Positions 1 through 12,100 of a stretch of 64,000 bases of DNA are shown here, one piece after another. The DNA is from Plumapathes pennacea (lineage: Eukaryota > Cnidaria > Anthozoa > Antipatharia > Myriopathidae). The stretch lies in assembly GCA_964036295.1 (NCBI GenBank), contig OZ038462.1, positions 26,955,259 to 27,019,258 of the forward strand, read 5' to 3'. The position numbers and the translations under genes are program-made. Within the stretch, counting starts at the first letter, position 1. Every line of letters begins with the position of its first letter. The notes below the pieces were generated by a model. That model searched no databases. It had not been told where the DNA came from and saw only the letters and a program-made list of their open reading frames with translations.

Positions 1-722
1 CGTCGTGAGAAATTATAGCAAATCATCGACTAATTAAAACATCACACCTTTCAAAGTTTTAAGCGGTTTTGCTGCTATATCTCGCCAACGGATGAACATA
101 CATAAAGCAAATGTATTGTAGAAAGTCTTCTTATAGTCCCAGGAAGGTTTCCTAACAGTTTCAAGAGTTTTCAATGTTTGACCAAAATCGGCAAAAAACC
201 ATGGGCTATAGCCTTAGTATTTTGTCAAAATCCGGTCATATTTCAACCATCTCAGGATCGCATGAAACTTTCAGGAAATGTTCCTGGGGCTATTCCGACG
301 GTTTTTGCACATTTTTTGTAAACTTTAATTCCGCGCGGCGTGAGAAATTAGAGCAAATCATCGACTAATTAAAACATCACACCTTAAAAAGTTTTAAGCG
401 GTTTTGCGGCTATATCTCGCCAACGGATGAACATATATAAAGCAAGTGTATTGCAGAAAGTCTTTTTATAGTCCCAGGAAGGTTTCCTAAAAGTTTCAAG
501 AGTTTTCATTTTTTGGCCAAAATCGGTAAAAAAAAAAAAAAAAAAAAAAACCCTGGGCTATAGCCTTAGTATTTTGTCAAAATCCGATCATATTTCAATC
601 ATCTCAGAATCGCATGAAACTTTCAGGAAATGTTCCTGGGGCTATGCCGACGGTTTTTGCATCGTTTTTGTGAACTTTAAGCCCGCAAGTCGTGAGAAAT
701 TAGAGGAAATCATCGACTAATT
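1..722. repeat. Diverged tandem repeat, period about 340 bp
   Basis: A unit beginning with a 'cgtgagaaatta..agcaaatcatcgac' segment occurs near 4, 339 and 690. The intervening sequence is also shared: the 'atatctcgccaacggatgaaca' stretch near 76 and 412, and the 'catgaaactttcaggaaatg' stretch near 260 and 612. Two full units and the start of a third are present, so the array probably extends past the window edge. A run of A near 530-550 interrupts the second unit. No gene is supported here. Confidence 0.8.
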
Positions 723-723
723 A

Positions 724-1600
724 AGGAGTGGTAAAGTGAGTGATAATCGGGAGTGGTAATCAGGTGGTAAGTGTCAATTACCACTCTTGATTACCACTCC
801 CGATTATCACTCCCGATTGCCACTCACAATTACCACTCCCGATTATTATATAGTGAAAAGAAAAAAATATAAACAAATTCAAAACCGATCAAAACAAATT
901 ACTTGTGATTCGCCCAACATTCGCTAAAACGCGTCCGCATCACATGTTCTGAAGTCTAAAGTCAGCTACGCCTCGGGTCTGGCTTTCGGAAGCATGGGAT
1001 ACGCCGCCGTGTAGCACTGGGGGCAAAACCATGCGCGGCAAGGGACTGGGGCGAGGCTCATACCGAGAATAATTCGATCATTATTTTGTTCCCCGAGCAT
1101 AATTTGGAGCATAATTCACGATTTTTATGAGCACTACCGGCAGGCATAATTCGCCAATTTATGAGCATAATTTATCCAAGCCTAATCTTCAGCCGTTGAC
1201 AAGCTATTCGAACAAATTAGAACCACTTAAATTAGTAAAATTAGTTCCTTTGTTTGCAAAGTGTGATGTGTTAATATTGATGATTTGCTCTTATTGCTAG
1301 CGACCTGCTGCATAAAATATCACACATGGTATATCAAAAGCTTTGCTAGATTCTCAGGAACATTCCTGAAAGTTTCATGCGATTCTGAGACTAGGCTGAA
1401 AACGGCCATTTTTTGATAAAATGCTTATTGCCAAAAATGGCCGATTTTGAGCAAAATTTAAATCTCTTGAAACTTTCAGGAAAACTGTCCAAGGAAAACA
1501 GAGTAGGAGCAGGTGCACAGAAAAGTACAATTGTTTCAATATATTGTAAGTTTAATATTTTCAACACATTTAGACAGGTGGAGATTCATGCTTTTTTGTG
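724..1600. repeat. Repeat-rich intergenic DNA with short inverted GAGTGGTAAT motifs
   Basis: Between 724 and 850 a ten-base motif (gagtggtaat and its complement attaccactc) recurs about eight times in both orientations, so the stretch can fold back. Between 1060 and 1190 the word cataatt recurs several times. The remainder to the end of the NDPK gene has no supported coding region. Short open frames here lack any family signature. Confidence 0.6.
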
Positions 1601-1608
1601 ACCAGATA

Positions 1609-4237
1609 TCACTGGCTTTCGTAAACAAAACCATATTGACCCGGAGTCCAATCCACCAGCTCATCATCATTGAACCATAGGGCTATTTCCTCCTTCGCAG
1701 TATCAACAGCATCACTTCCATGAAGAATGTTACTGTAGAGATTTCAAACAATAAATCAGTTTAATCAGAGCTTCAGTTGTCAAAGTCCCTCCACCCAATT
1801 ACTGTGATCATGCACGGGACCTCTAGTCCATAGCCTCCGCCTTTGCTAACATGTTTTCATGCATGAGGTAGCAGCACGAAGTATTTAATCAAAGCCAAAC
1901 ATATTCTGCCATGAAAGAAAGCTGAAAAATGAATTTGAAAGTTTTAGCCCGTCAAGCATGGATGCGCATTCAACCTTGAGAAACTGGTCTATTGGGGAAT
2001 CTAAACAGTGAGAGACCCTCTCACTATGTATGCTTTGCACGCCCATGTTTATATTTACATCCAGAGCTCCTGAGGCACCCACGTTATGACTGATCGATCT
2101 GACTGTTACTGCTTGCTGTATTCAATACACTTTCTGAGTTTGTGCTGATTTATTTTGCAATAAAATGTAGAAAAACATGAGAATCCATCATTTTCATATG
2201 ATGCAAAAATGGCCGCTGTCAGTCACTGGGTGCACAAAGCATCTACGGTGAGAGGGTCCCTTTAATAGAGGTGACCGCTAAATAGAGGTCAAGTTTACAG
2301 TAACTACTGTCAGTGGAGCAAATTCTGCCACTTTGATAAATTTGATGTTTGACTGTACTCATGTGGTAGTGTACTATTCTTTCTTTCACTTACCGGCCAA
2401 TGTGGATGCAATAGTCACCACGGATTGTTCCAGGCAATGATTTCGCCTGCAACAGCCACAAAAAGAAACTGGTTTAATATACGCAAGCTGACTAAGTGTG
2501 TGTAATAATTTATTCAAAATTATTTGTACTGTGTACTTTAATTTGGTGCACGCAAGCAAAATGATACTACAGACTAACCAGGTAATTTGGGACTGCCACA
2601 AAGTAGAACAGATAAGCAATGCCCATGAGTAGAATTTTTATGAAAAGGATATCAAAAGGAAGTGAAAAACAAAATACTGGATACTAAAAATGACATTTTT
2701 GCTCCAAAGTGCAAATGCTCAAACTGGGGCACTGAGGTTCTGTACAGCATCACAAAACGGTGTCAGACACACACACCAAAAAAAGGTCTGCAGGCAATTT
2801 TGAATGCTGTAGTGTAAAATAATGTCACCAATATTTGGTTTGCACAAAGCCAGGAGAAACAGAGAGTAATAATTGTCCCCAGTCACCAATACATGCTTTG
2901 TTGTTTCCCTGGGGGGGGGGGGGTACTCAATAGGAATTTGGGTAGGGGTGTTCCGCTGACTCTATAAAACCCTGACCCTATTCAAGACACAAAAATGGAA
3001 ATTTTGCTACCCTGTCTAAGACAAAGTGCTCTAATTTGATACCCTGTTCAAGACTAAATTTAGATAAGTTAGCCTGCGTTGCACGCGTTTCCACTGGAAC
3101 ATATGAAGAAATCACGCAAAAATGACGAGAGCAAAAATGTGGTTGAGGGGGGAGGGGAAGAGGAGAAAATCTTCAGAAAATAACCCTATTTAAGACACAA
3201 AAATGTAAAATTTGATACCCTGTTTAAGACAGAAGACCCTGAAAATTATACCCTATTGGGCGGAACATCCCTATATAGGAAATACATGGGAGTACCCCCC
3301 CGGGGTAGTTTCACTGCAACACAGATTAGCACCAGTTTGTGTAGCTATAGCATTCTTGTATTTCACTGTAGTTGAGAAAGGATCCCCTATATTATCTAGA
3401 TCTAAACAGGGTGCAGGTGCATGTGTAAAGCAACTTACAGGGTCAGTTTCCCCCAGCATTTCCCGTGCCTTCTTTACGATCCCAAGGCCTTCCCAAACCT
3501 GTTAAAGATGTACCAAACACACATCATTTATTATAGTATTCACATGTTCTACATAGATTTCACCTTGTGCCATTATTATAATTTGTGCTGACCCACAGGT
3601 TGGGGAAGAGTGTTGCACTCTAAATTTAATTTTCAAAGTCTCTCATTTTGTACAGTACAGTGATGAAATAGAGGAATTTAGATAGAAGTGCTTCTACACT
3701 TATTGCTCTGCTGACTCCAAATCTCTGTCAGCCTATACATGTAAGTTGACTTTCATATTTTGGAAAATGAGTCTAAATGAACAAATGTACTCAAGTACTC
3801 TTATGACGTCATCACTTGGGACATTACAAGTCGCGATGTCTCCATATTTCCGTTATAACAGTAAAACAGTAGGAGAGTACAACAGAGTACATTAATACTC
3901 CTGACTCACCATCGCTACGACAGGACCCGATGACATATAGTTGACAAGGCCGTCAAAAAACCCTTTCGATGACAGACTGGCGTAATGCTTCTTGTAGTGG
4001 TCCACACTTTTCTGAAACGCATTGTGAACCAGAAAAAATCAAAGCTTTATCCCTTTGTGAACAACCAAATGCCAATCCACGAAATCAGAAACAACAGCTA
4101 ACCTTCACGAATTTCATAGCGACCAACTTGTATCCTTTCTGCTCGAAGCGTTTGATGATGTCGGCGATCAGACCTCTTTGTACGGCATCTGGCTTGATCA
4201 TGAGAAATGTGCGCTCCTTGATGTCGTTTGATGCCAT
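1609..4237 (-). CDS. NME: Nucleoside diphosphate kinase, cytosolic type (5 exons)
   Basis: Nucleoside diphosphate kinase transfers the gamma phosphate between nucleoside tri- and diphosphates through a phosphohistidine. Exons on the minus strand are 4103-4237, 3910-4011, 3439-3498, 2394-2446 and 1609-1732; they join in frame to give 157 residues, close to the usual 152. Family landmarks seen are [16 protein letters not shown] at the N terminus, the [14 protein letters not shown] segment across exons 2-3, the LGETDP loop, [20 protein letters not shown] with the active-site His, and a C-terminal [12 protein letters not shown]. There is no targeting extension. The gene lies about 0.85 kb downstream of a paralogue on the same strand with matching intron positions and phases, which indicates tandem duplication. 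I cannot say which vertebrate NME1-4 it is orthologous to. A MITE copy sits in intron 4 and another in intron 3. Confidence 0.93.
2008..2265. mobile_element. Palindromic MITE, family A copy 1 (intron of NDPK gene)
   Basis: Terminal inverted repeats of about 25 bp (gagaccctctcactatgtatg... and its complement near 2240-2262) bound a roughly 255-bp element with no coding capacity. A second copy lies at 43948-44208, with the same internal landmarks (gttatgactgatcgatctga, catgagaatcca). Flanking bases resemble a TTAA/TTTA target duplication, but copy 1 is worn. The transposase superfamily is not clear from this sequence. Confidence 0.75.
2909..3306. mobile_element. MITE-like element with C/G-run terminal inverted repeats
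   Basis: The left end (G-run followed by gtactcaatagg and a gtgttccgc word) is matched in inverse orientation by the right end (gcggaacatccc, then gggagtac followed by a C-run). The interior contains repeated 'accctgttcaagaca' type words that change direction only weakly. About 400 bp, inside intron 3 of the NDPK gene. No open frame of interest. Confidence 0.65.
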
Positions 4238-5083
4238 TTTATTGCGCTGAATCGACAGAAACACTTCTCTACAATCTTCGCTAGGGGAGTGCCAGGACAG
4301 AAAAGGACGAATTTGCCACGTGAGATTCCTTTTACCAACCTCTCCCCAGGGCTACGCACGTGAGAAGCGGTGTATCCCAAAATGCAGCGCAACCTCGACT
4401 AATTGGCGACAGCTCCCGAGCAGCCTCGTCAAGTCCTCTGCTCCTCATATACTTCACAGTCATTTCATCAGGACAGAGCAAGAAAACCAGCTCGGTAAAT
4501 CAAGCGTTGAGCGGTGGGTTTTGCTGCCCCTGGGTCTTGTCTTTCATCTCTCACCTTTTCCTCTGCATTTCCTCTTTTTCACATTCCCCCTAATCCCCAC
4601 CCCACAGTGCAGTGCAGTGCAGCTAGCAGGCAGTCATGGACAAAAGTTGAATTTCACTCCTGAGCTCATCATACAAATTTTCCCAACCATTAAGAAGTGT
4701 ATGAATGACGTAGTGTGACTGAATTGATAGGCCAATCAGCTTTCATCTGAGCAAACAATCAAGTAGCAAATTCTCCTATAGCATGATAAATTTCTTCTGA
4801 AAAACTGAAGGAGAAAATTGAAGTTGAAGGTTAAAGGAGAGAACTTTTGTAAATCCAACTTTTGTCTCAGGGCAACTTCTCCTAAAGGAGCATCCCAGCC
4901 ATTTCCTTCCAAAAATTTATTTAATATTCAATAGCTGCATACAGCTTGGAGAATGACGGATTCTTCACATACAGCAAGTTTCTTGATTCGTCCAATATTG
5001 ATGCTCACATGACTATACACTACACCAAGCATTGAAGGTCTGTGTCACACAGCTGAAATTAAGAACCCTACATTAAATCCTAA
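4238..5083. repeat. Spacer between the two NDPK genes with a dispersed MITE (family B)
   Basis: About 850 bp between the start of the downstream NDPK gene and the stop of the upstream one. Positions 4645-4850 carry a copy of the dispersed family B element, recognised by caaattttcccaacc, 'gtatgaatgacgtagtgtga' and ctgaaggagaaaattgaagt. The promoter of the downstream gene must lie here, but I see no clear TATA box. A gtgcagtgcagtgcag repeat lies at 4606-4622. Confidence 0.55.
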
Positions 5084-8000
5084 CTATTCATAGACATTAG
5101 CATGCTGCGCAGGCTTCCAGTTGATCAGCTCTTCCTCCTTAAACCAAAGATTGATCTCATTGATGGCTGTCTCCACTGAATCACTCCCATGAATGATATT
5201 TCTGGAAAAAGAAACGTACAATAGAAGGTAAAATCATACTGCATCATAAAAACAATTATATGTCAATACAGTACCTTCATGTAGTAGTCACCAGGGAGGA
5301 TGAATTAATAGTTAATAGATTTATTAAATGTGCACACAAACCAATTTCCTTGCCAAAGTTTAATACACTGGGTATGGTAACTTGCAAATCATTAGTGATA
5401 ACATGCAACATTATTTTGTACCTTCCAATTTGAATGCAGAAGTCTCCTCGTATAGTTCCTGGTTTTGACTTTGCCTGTGAATGACAAACAACATTAATCC
5501 ATGATGGATTATGAATCCATTATGGGATGCCTGCTAAAAAAAGCTAGGTATGCAACTTTCAAATAAGGAGGGGCCCAAAATCTTTGCATTGTGTCTTCAA
5601 ACATATTGTCTCATAAAGAGGCAAGTGTGCAAAGCTCCCTGGTAATTACCCTGGGTACCAGAGGTTATTTTCTTCTCTCGTGTGTGTTATTGAGCACGGA
5701 AGGTTGCAAGTGATACCTTCCAGGTTCGCCTCACCCACAGCTCCCTGTGGCCCCTGAGAACGAGAAAACCTCTGGTACCCAGCAGGGTACCCTGTAACAG
5801 ACAAGGGCAAAGAAAAAAAAGGCAATTAAATATTACATTATTTTTTTCTCTTGAAAAGCTGTAGCAAAACATCCATGTATTACACATAAATCAGCTGATT
5901 CAAGTTTCCCCGTTACATTTTGCTTAATTTTACGTGGCCGAAAGGTTTTGGTCTCTTTCCTGGGATGGGGATTTAAGAGGAGACCTTGCCTCAGTACAGA
6001 AACAAACTCTGCATGGATCCAATACTGATTTAAATAATAGACAGCCTTCTTTGCCTACATAATATATTTATATTGATGACATTTTACTGTAATAGACACA
6101 ACTAGTAATTATTATTGTATTGTGATGATTTAGAATTGGTGGTGGTTGCTCAAAAGATGATTTATCGACCATCTGACAAGTTCACGTACAGGGTCAGTTT
6201 CTCCAAGCATAGCCCGCCCAGTCTTGACAGCTCCAAGACCTTCCCAGACCTGTAAAGGACAAAAATGACAATAATAGTTTATTAATAGCTTAATAACATG
6301 CATACAATAATTTCTGCATTCTGATTGGCTGAGCACACGTCAATTTATCCCAAACAGTGCAAAAATGTATAATTAACAGTGCAGAAATTTGAAATTAAAA
6401 ATTGCCGACAGCTGGTGCGCATATTTGCAAAGCCAAACAAAACAGAAAGTATGTTTTTATCGTTCCTTTGGACGATTCCGATCCTGTTTACGAGAAAACA
6501 AAGTTTTTGAGACACTTATCACTGCAACGAAATTGAAAAAATATTTTGCGACGTAAATTATTGTATGCATGTTATTAACAAGTAATCACATGATTTCTCA
6601 TGCAATTTTGGAATAAATGAGCACTTGTAAAGTTTTCAAAGACCACAAATTGCACTTGTGGTCTTTGAAAAATTTACTCGTGCTAATTTATTCCAAATTG
6701 CACTCAAAATCATGCGATTACCTACTGTATACGTAAATTAATTTTAAATGCACTAATGTTGTATTATTGTGCACACATACAGGTCAGTAATGCCAGGCTA
6801 ATATGAGAAGCAATAAATATTATGAATAATTGTCAAAAGATAGCACATGCGTCATGATTTCAACAATAACATCATCATAAAAATACAGTAACTATCATTG
6901 CGAATTTTTAAGATCAGTGACTATCTGCTCCTCTCCCCTGCTACTCAAATCCAATTAGTTAGAGTGTAATATAAAGTCCCTCAGAATCAAAGACACGAAC
7001 CTACAGTGGAACCTCTACTTTGGGACATGCCCCCCCCCCCCCAAAAAAAATATATATATACTCATATAATCCTTTCTGTTGATTACCTCCATTCAAGGGA
7101 CACTTTTCCTTGTCCTAAGAGTTTCCCTTTAATGGAGTTTCCACTGAATTTAAACTCACCATTGCCACAACAGGACCTGACGACATGTGCTTGATCAATC
7201 CAGGAAAAAATGGCAAATTCCTTAAGTCTGCATAGTGTTTGTTTAGAAGGCCTTCTTTTGGCTGAAATACAAAACAATGGTATATACAGCTATTGAGGAT
7301 ACAGTAACTCCCAAACACCATACAACATTCTCTCAAAACAATATTTTGGGCTGGGGGACATTCCAGACCAAAAAGATCAAAAACAAAAAATATTTTGGGG
7401 TGGAACTTGGCTCCTCCGTGAATGAAAGCAAAATGTAAGTGCATCTGACTCTCAGTGAAGGGTTAACCCTCTTTAAATGACCACTGACCTGCATGAATTT
7501 CATAGCCACAAGACGAAATCCTCTCTGTTCAAATCTCTTGATGATCTCACCAACAAGGCCCCTTTGCACCCCATCTGGCTTCACCATGATAAAGGTCTTT
7601 TCCTTGGTGTTTGGCTCTTTCTTTTCCTGGATCAATGAAAAAACATGTAAATTTGTTTCTTTTTTCTTTAGTGCAGGGTTGGACAACAATCATATGACCA
7701 AAACTGATTGAAGTAAGTCACAGTAGGGGGAGGGGGCATTCACTTTTGGTAAAGTACAGAATTATTTGGTATAGGCTCTGTACCATAAATAGCCACAAAT
7801 AGGCTTCATTACTGGGAGTGTCTCTCCCCCTGTCCCTCTATATGGTCGAGCTTGGTGGTTTACACTATGACAGCTAGGTTAAACCTAGTTGAAACTTAAC
7901 TGTGGCTACACAGAACTGCTTTTTAGTATGATAAAATACAGAGCTAGAGGCGGAAAAAAGAAGGGGAAGGGAGTCCGTATCATAATAAAGTTTAATTTCA

Positions 8001-8313
8001 CTTTCGTACTGTACAATATTTGTTCCTTGATACAAGCTTAAACAGTCCATTAAAATCTTACCACGGTGGCGGCATGGACATTTTTGATCAGACAAAACGG
8101 TTCCCGCTTCAAGTCGTACAACTTTTTGGCAGCGAATATTCCACTGGTCGCAACAGTCGCTCCGAGCACAATCGGCGCTACAGTACTCCGCAGAAACGAT
8201 CCATTACCTTTCGCTGCTTGTGAGCTAATGGCTCTCAGGGTTACTCTCGAGTTTAGCTGACCGAAAGACGAACGAATCCGGGACACGTGCTGCGAAACCC
8301 ACGCCATTTTCAT
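5084..8313 (-). CDS. NME: Nucleoside diphosphate kinase with N-terminal targeting/anchor extension (6 exons)
   Basis: Exons on the minus strand are 8062-8313, 7489-7626, 7160-7261, 6190-6249, 5422-5474 and 5084-5201. They join in frame to about 240 residues. The kinase core has [58 protein letters not shown] with the catalytic His, and WKPAQ near the C terminus. Exon 1 adds about 80 residues that the paralogue lacks. This part is rich in Arg/Ser and free of acidic residues at its start ([17 protein letters not shown]) and then has a hydrophobic stretch ([19 protein letters not shown]), so a mitochondrial presequence plus membrane segment is likely, as in NME4-type enzymes. Introns 2-5 match the neighbour in position and phase. 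The Met at 8307 is an equally good start. The kinase call is firm; mitochondrial location is inferred. Confidence 0.92.
5651..5782. mobile_element. Foldback MITE with ctgggtaccagaggtt ends
   Basis: The left end ctgggtaccagaggtt is repeated in inverse orientation at 5764-5782 (aacctctggtacccag). The element is about 130 bp and lies in intron 4 of the second NDPK gene. The flanking sequence repeats a 'ccctg' word on both sides. Non-coding. Confidence 0.7.
6581..6723. mobile_element. Long palindrome (foldback element)
   Basis: Arms of about 65 bp are near-complementary: agtaatcacatgatt pairs with aatcatgcgattacct, and the centre pairs tttcaaagaccacaa with ttgtggtctttgaaa. It lies in intron 3 of the second NDPK gene. 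It has no coding capacity. Confidence 0.75.
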
Positions 8314-9190
8314 CCAGAAAGTGTTTTAAAACTGTCACGTGACGTAAAGTGGTTGATAGAGGCTTGGACCCCAGTTAAATCAAGATGGCGGCAAAACAAG
8401 TTTAAAACAAAGCAAGCTTTTTGCGTAGTTTGTCGTTCTTACTTTGAGGTGTGGAGGGATGGGTGCAGGTGTCAGGATATGAAGTTAACCTGGTCCGCTC
8501 CAAATACAAAAATCTGTATTTTCTAAAGTACCTTGCAGGTTGATTTTGAGTCCTCACAATATTGCTTTGTACTTGTATCAGAAGGTGCTTGTTCTTCAAC
8601 GTCTGCACCCGAGTCGTACCTCGATCCTTCTGTCAGATCAGCCAGATTCGCTTGAACAGTCCCGCTAAAGAGAAGCGACCCAATGGTCGCCAAAAGTGCA
8701 GCGTACATCACTACAGCAGGACAGGCCGGATGCGTCATCCCTCGCCCGCCAGGAAGCCTCGTCTTCACCGCGGAGCTACGCGGAGGCCTGGGGCGACGAT
8801 TCATAAACGGTAAAACGGTGAAATTTTCACTGGCAAAAAAACCCCCTGGAATTATTACTTTAAAGTAATTTCGTGATTTTCGCTTCATTGCGGCCAGTTA
8901 TATTTTTGTAGCTGAAAACGGGACAATATAAAATTCCTAAGAAACAATATCTAAAAGAAAAAGTTTCAGATGTTTTGCTCCTGAAACAAACGCCTGATAT
9001 TAAGACACACGGAATAAGAGCAGCCGAAGATTTTATGTCATTGTGAAAACGAAAACTAAACCCGGCATACAGACCCCCCCTCACCTCCCAACTCCAGTCT
9101 TGTCTTGTCGCAAGGAGACTGGGGAGAAGCGTGGCGCAAGACAGTGAAGCCAAATGTCATGGCAGAGAATCTACCAGGAGGCGGAAAGAA
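8314..9190. promoter_or_regulatory. Divergent promoter region between NDPK and SLC25 genes
   Basis: The two genes start head to head about 880 bp apart. The stretch around 8690-8800 is markedly CG-richer than its surroundings. No clear TATA box is visible. A shared bidirectional promoter is plausible but not shown. Confidence 0.35.
8537..8804 (-). CDS. Possible first exon of an unidentified small membrane protein
   Basis: A minus-strand frame starting MNRRPRPPRSSAVKTRLPGG runs about 90 codons. It contains one hydrophobic segment (VVMYAALLATIGSLLFSGTV) followed by an acidic tail ending QYCEDSKSTCK. Immediately after, a caag|gtactt sequence could be a splice donor; without splicing the frame ends two codons later. 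I found no convincing next exon, and the downstream region is occupied by the start of the NDPK gene. It could be a type II or tail-anchored protein fragment or chance coding in a CpG-rich promoter. I do not recognise the family. Confidence 0.2.
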
Positions 9191-12100
9191 ATGACATCTG
9201 ACACACTTACTGCTCCGACTTACGTCCATTTACTGGCTGGAGGGTGAGTATAGTGGAATATTTAATAATAGTCATTCATCATACCGACACTCGGCTTTCC
9301 ACGTGGATTTTTTTATGCTTGGTAAATACATACATGCATAATTTGAAATCAATCGCGTAGCTGTATATGTAGTGCAAGGCTTTTATGCTTCATACCTGTT
9401 CCAAAATTAACACTCATTTACGATATTTCATACCGAATGTGCCTTTGTACGTTCTGTATGACAGGAAGTTTCTCCGATGCAAATGTCAAATGATTGCATA
9501 AGCGTCCCACGCATCGGTTGATATTTCAACCGATTTTGCATGCAGCTACTGACGAAACACATCTGTTTTCTTCCAGTTAATAAAATATATAATCCGTGGT
9601 TGTTTGCTTTGCCCTTTTCTGTTCTTGACACGAATAACAAAAAATGCCAAAAATGTGTGCACTTTGGACTGATCACACATGGAGAAAAAATGCCTACAAA
9701 ACTATACCAAACTCTACTATCAATACACTTTGTAAACTAACACACTGTAAAGTAAACATACAATGAAAATCTAGTACTTGGGAGAACAATAACAGCTTAC
9801 TTTATTGGAATGTGGAAAGACATGATAGTGAATTGTCTAAGGGTCAATATGTGAAAACTGTACACTGTCAAGTAGTTTGAATTGACAGGGTAAGTTTTGA
9901 AACGTCAGCTCAAACTTCTTAATGTCATCCCATTTTCACACATCGACCCTAAGTCGATTCACCATACAATGTAAATGTTACCTAATCTGGTGAACATATA
10001 CTGTTAAAATTTGCCGTAGAGGGACAAGACATGATAAAAACAATAACATTAGACCACATCTAGTAGCTACTAGGCATTGCCTGTATTTATTTCTTTAGCT
10101 CAAAAGCATTGAACATGAACCAGATAAGGCTATAGCAAATGAAGTGATTCAAGTACACCGAAGGAAATCTTAGGCCATTGTGTACAGTATTTTTTTTTTT
10201 ACTAGAAAATTAAACCTGAACAAATGAAATCAACATGCAAACTAGACCAGCTGTTTTGTTATCTTTAGTCTTGTAAATTATTGATTTACTTGAGAATAAA
10301 ATCAAAGCAATTTTTATTTCACACTTTTGAGTCTCGAGGTTATGATCTATAGAGTATTGTTTACGGTTTTCCAAAAGCAGTGAAACTATTCCAGAAACTG
10401 CAAAACAATAATATTGTTGCCTCGAAAACATACTTATGATCAACAACTAGTTGAGCAAAGTATAAAATACATATATGATAATATCTCATGTTGATACATG
10501 TCATGTAACTTGTCAACACAGTTCAAACACAAAGTGTGACCATTCAAATGAAATAAAAGTTGATTGGACTCTCTCTAGGAGTATAATATATATCTCATAA
10601 AAATGAGACTAAACAAAATAGAAGTCAGAATATATAATTACATTCATGTACTGAACACAGGTTGTGTATACCGTGTGATAAATATGGTGGTATTTCCTTA
10701 CAGAACTGGTGCAACAGTTGCTACTATTGTGACATGCCCTTTAGAAGTTGTCAAGACAAGATTGCAGGTACTCTTTGTTAAGTCTGATATTGATGAAGTG
10801 CTTCAGAATCATTCTCTATCAATACTACTGTAGAACCAGCAATCAGGCCCCCTTCCCCCTGAAAAATAAGAAAGGCAGTTTATGGGGAGGATATTTATCA
10901 GTGAGGGGGGGGAGGAGGAGGGGCATAAGGGCCTGTTAATATTCTGTAGGCTGCTGTAAGGGTTCACATGATTCACAAACTACTGTACTATATAGTTACT
11001 ATAGAGTGCAAACCTTTGCTACATTTCTATTTACTGTTTACGGTTTTTCCCTTCTGAACCTGTCTTCTTTCTACAGGTATTCCACCGGTCGGACATTTGA
11101 AACATGAGCCTCTGGCTCGGGAGAATGGGCAACCACTCCCTAATGCTTCGACTTTAAATAAACAATATTTTTTTTTTTTTTTTTTTTGTATTACATCCAC
11201 AGACCATTCTGTGATAGGCAGGGGAACAATTTACTTGAAGTTTATGTCATAGGGTTGATTTATACCATACAGTTTTTGTAAGAGTGTTGTAAGAAGGTTG
11301 AATGCAACAATATTGTAGACAATATTGTTTCTAAACATATCACTTTCAGCAGTATAGTAGTTGTGTTTTGTTTGTTAGATGATAGTCCCCAACAGTCTAA
11401 TGATAGTATGATACAGTGCTATGATCTGTTTAGTCATCAGTACCTACGTTTCGCACTGGACTCCACCCTGATGTGGTTGGCATAGGAACCCACTCCATTG
11501 AGGGAGGACTTGTCAGACCAATTGGTATAATAAGCTGCTTGAAGCACATGGTGAAGACAGAAGGAGTTTCTTCCCTCTTCCGAGGTTTAGGGGCCAATGT
11601 GGCTGGGTTTGCACCCTCAAGAGCAATATTCTTTGCGGTATACTCCAAAGCTAAGACGGTTTTTAACCAGAGTGGGTTTGTGCATCCAGATGGAAAACTT
11701 GTGCACATGCTGTCTTCTTGTTCAGCAGGTACAACATACTGACTTTCTACAAACAAACTTTAAATTTTTACTGTTTTGTTTTGTCTAATTTACTCACCTC
11801 ACTCAACCCAGCCCCCCCCCCCCTCCCAACCACCACCACCAACAACAACAACAACAACAACATAAAATATTGTACTTGCTTTGCTTTTTGTGTTCCCAAT
11901 AATTGGTTTGAATAAGATACTAATAATTAGTATAAATAATAATCTACTTGCAGTCATCTAGAAGAAAATAGAGTCATTGATCCATTCAACCATGTGCTTG
12001 GAGTGAAGACTTACATAGTAAAAGCTTGGTTTTACCATTCAATAAGACTAGTTGTTCTCTTATGTGAGCCACCTACTGACCTAACAATACAATGATGCGT

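Noticed and set aside
727..850. CRISPR-like spaced short repeats
   Set aside because: The repeats are ten-base words in both orientations with irregular spacing in a eukaryotic genome.
4320..4718. 132-codon plus-strand frame next to the NDPK start
   Set aside because: Composition is low-complexity and part of it covers a family B MITE; no family match.
8402..8608. 68-codon minus-strand frame near the NDPK promoter
   Set aside because: No motif, no supported start or splice site; overlaps the possible exon at 8537-8804 in a different frame.
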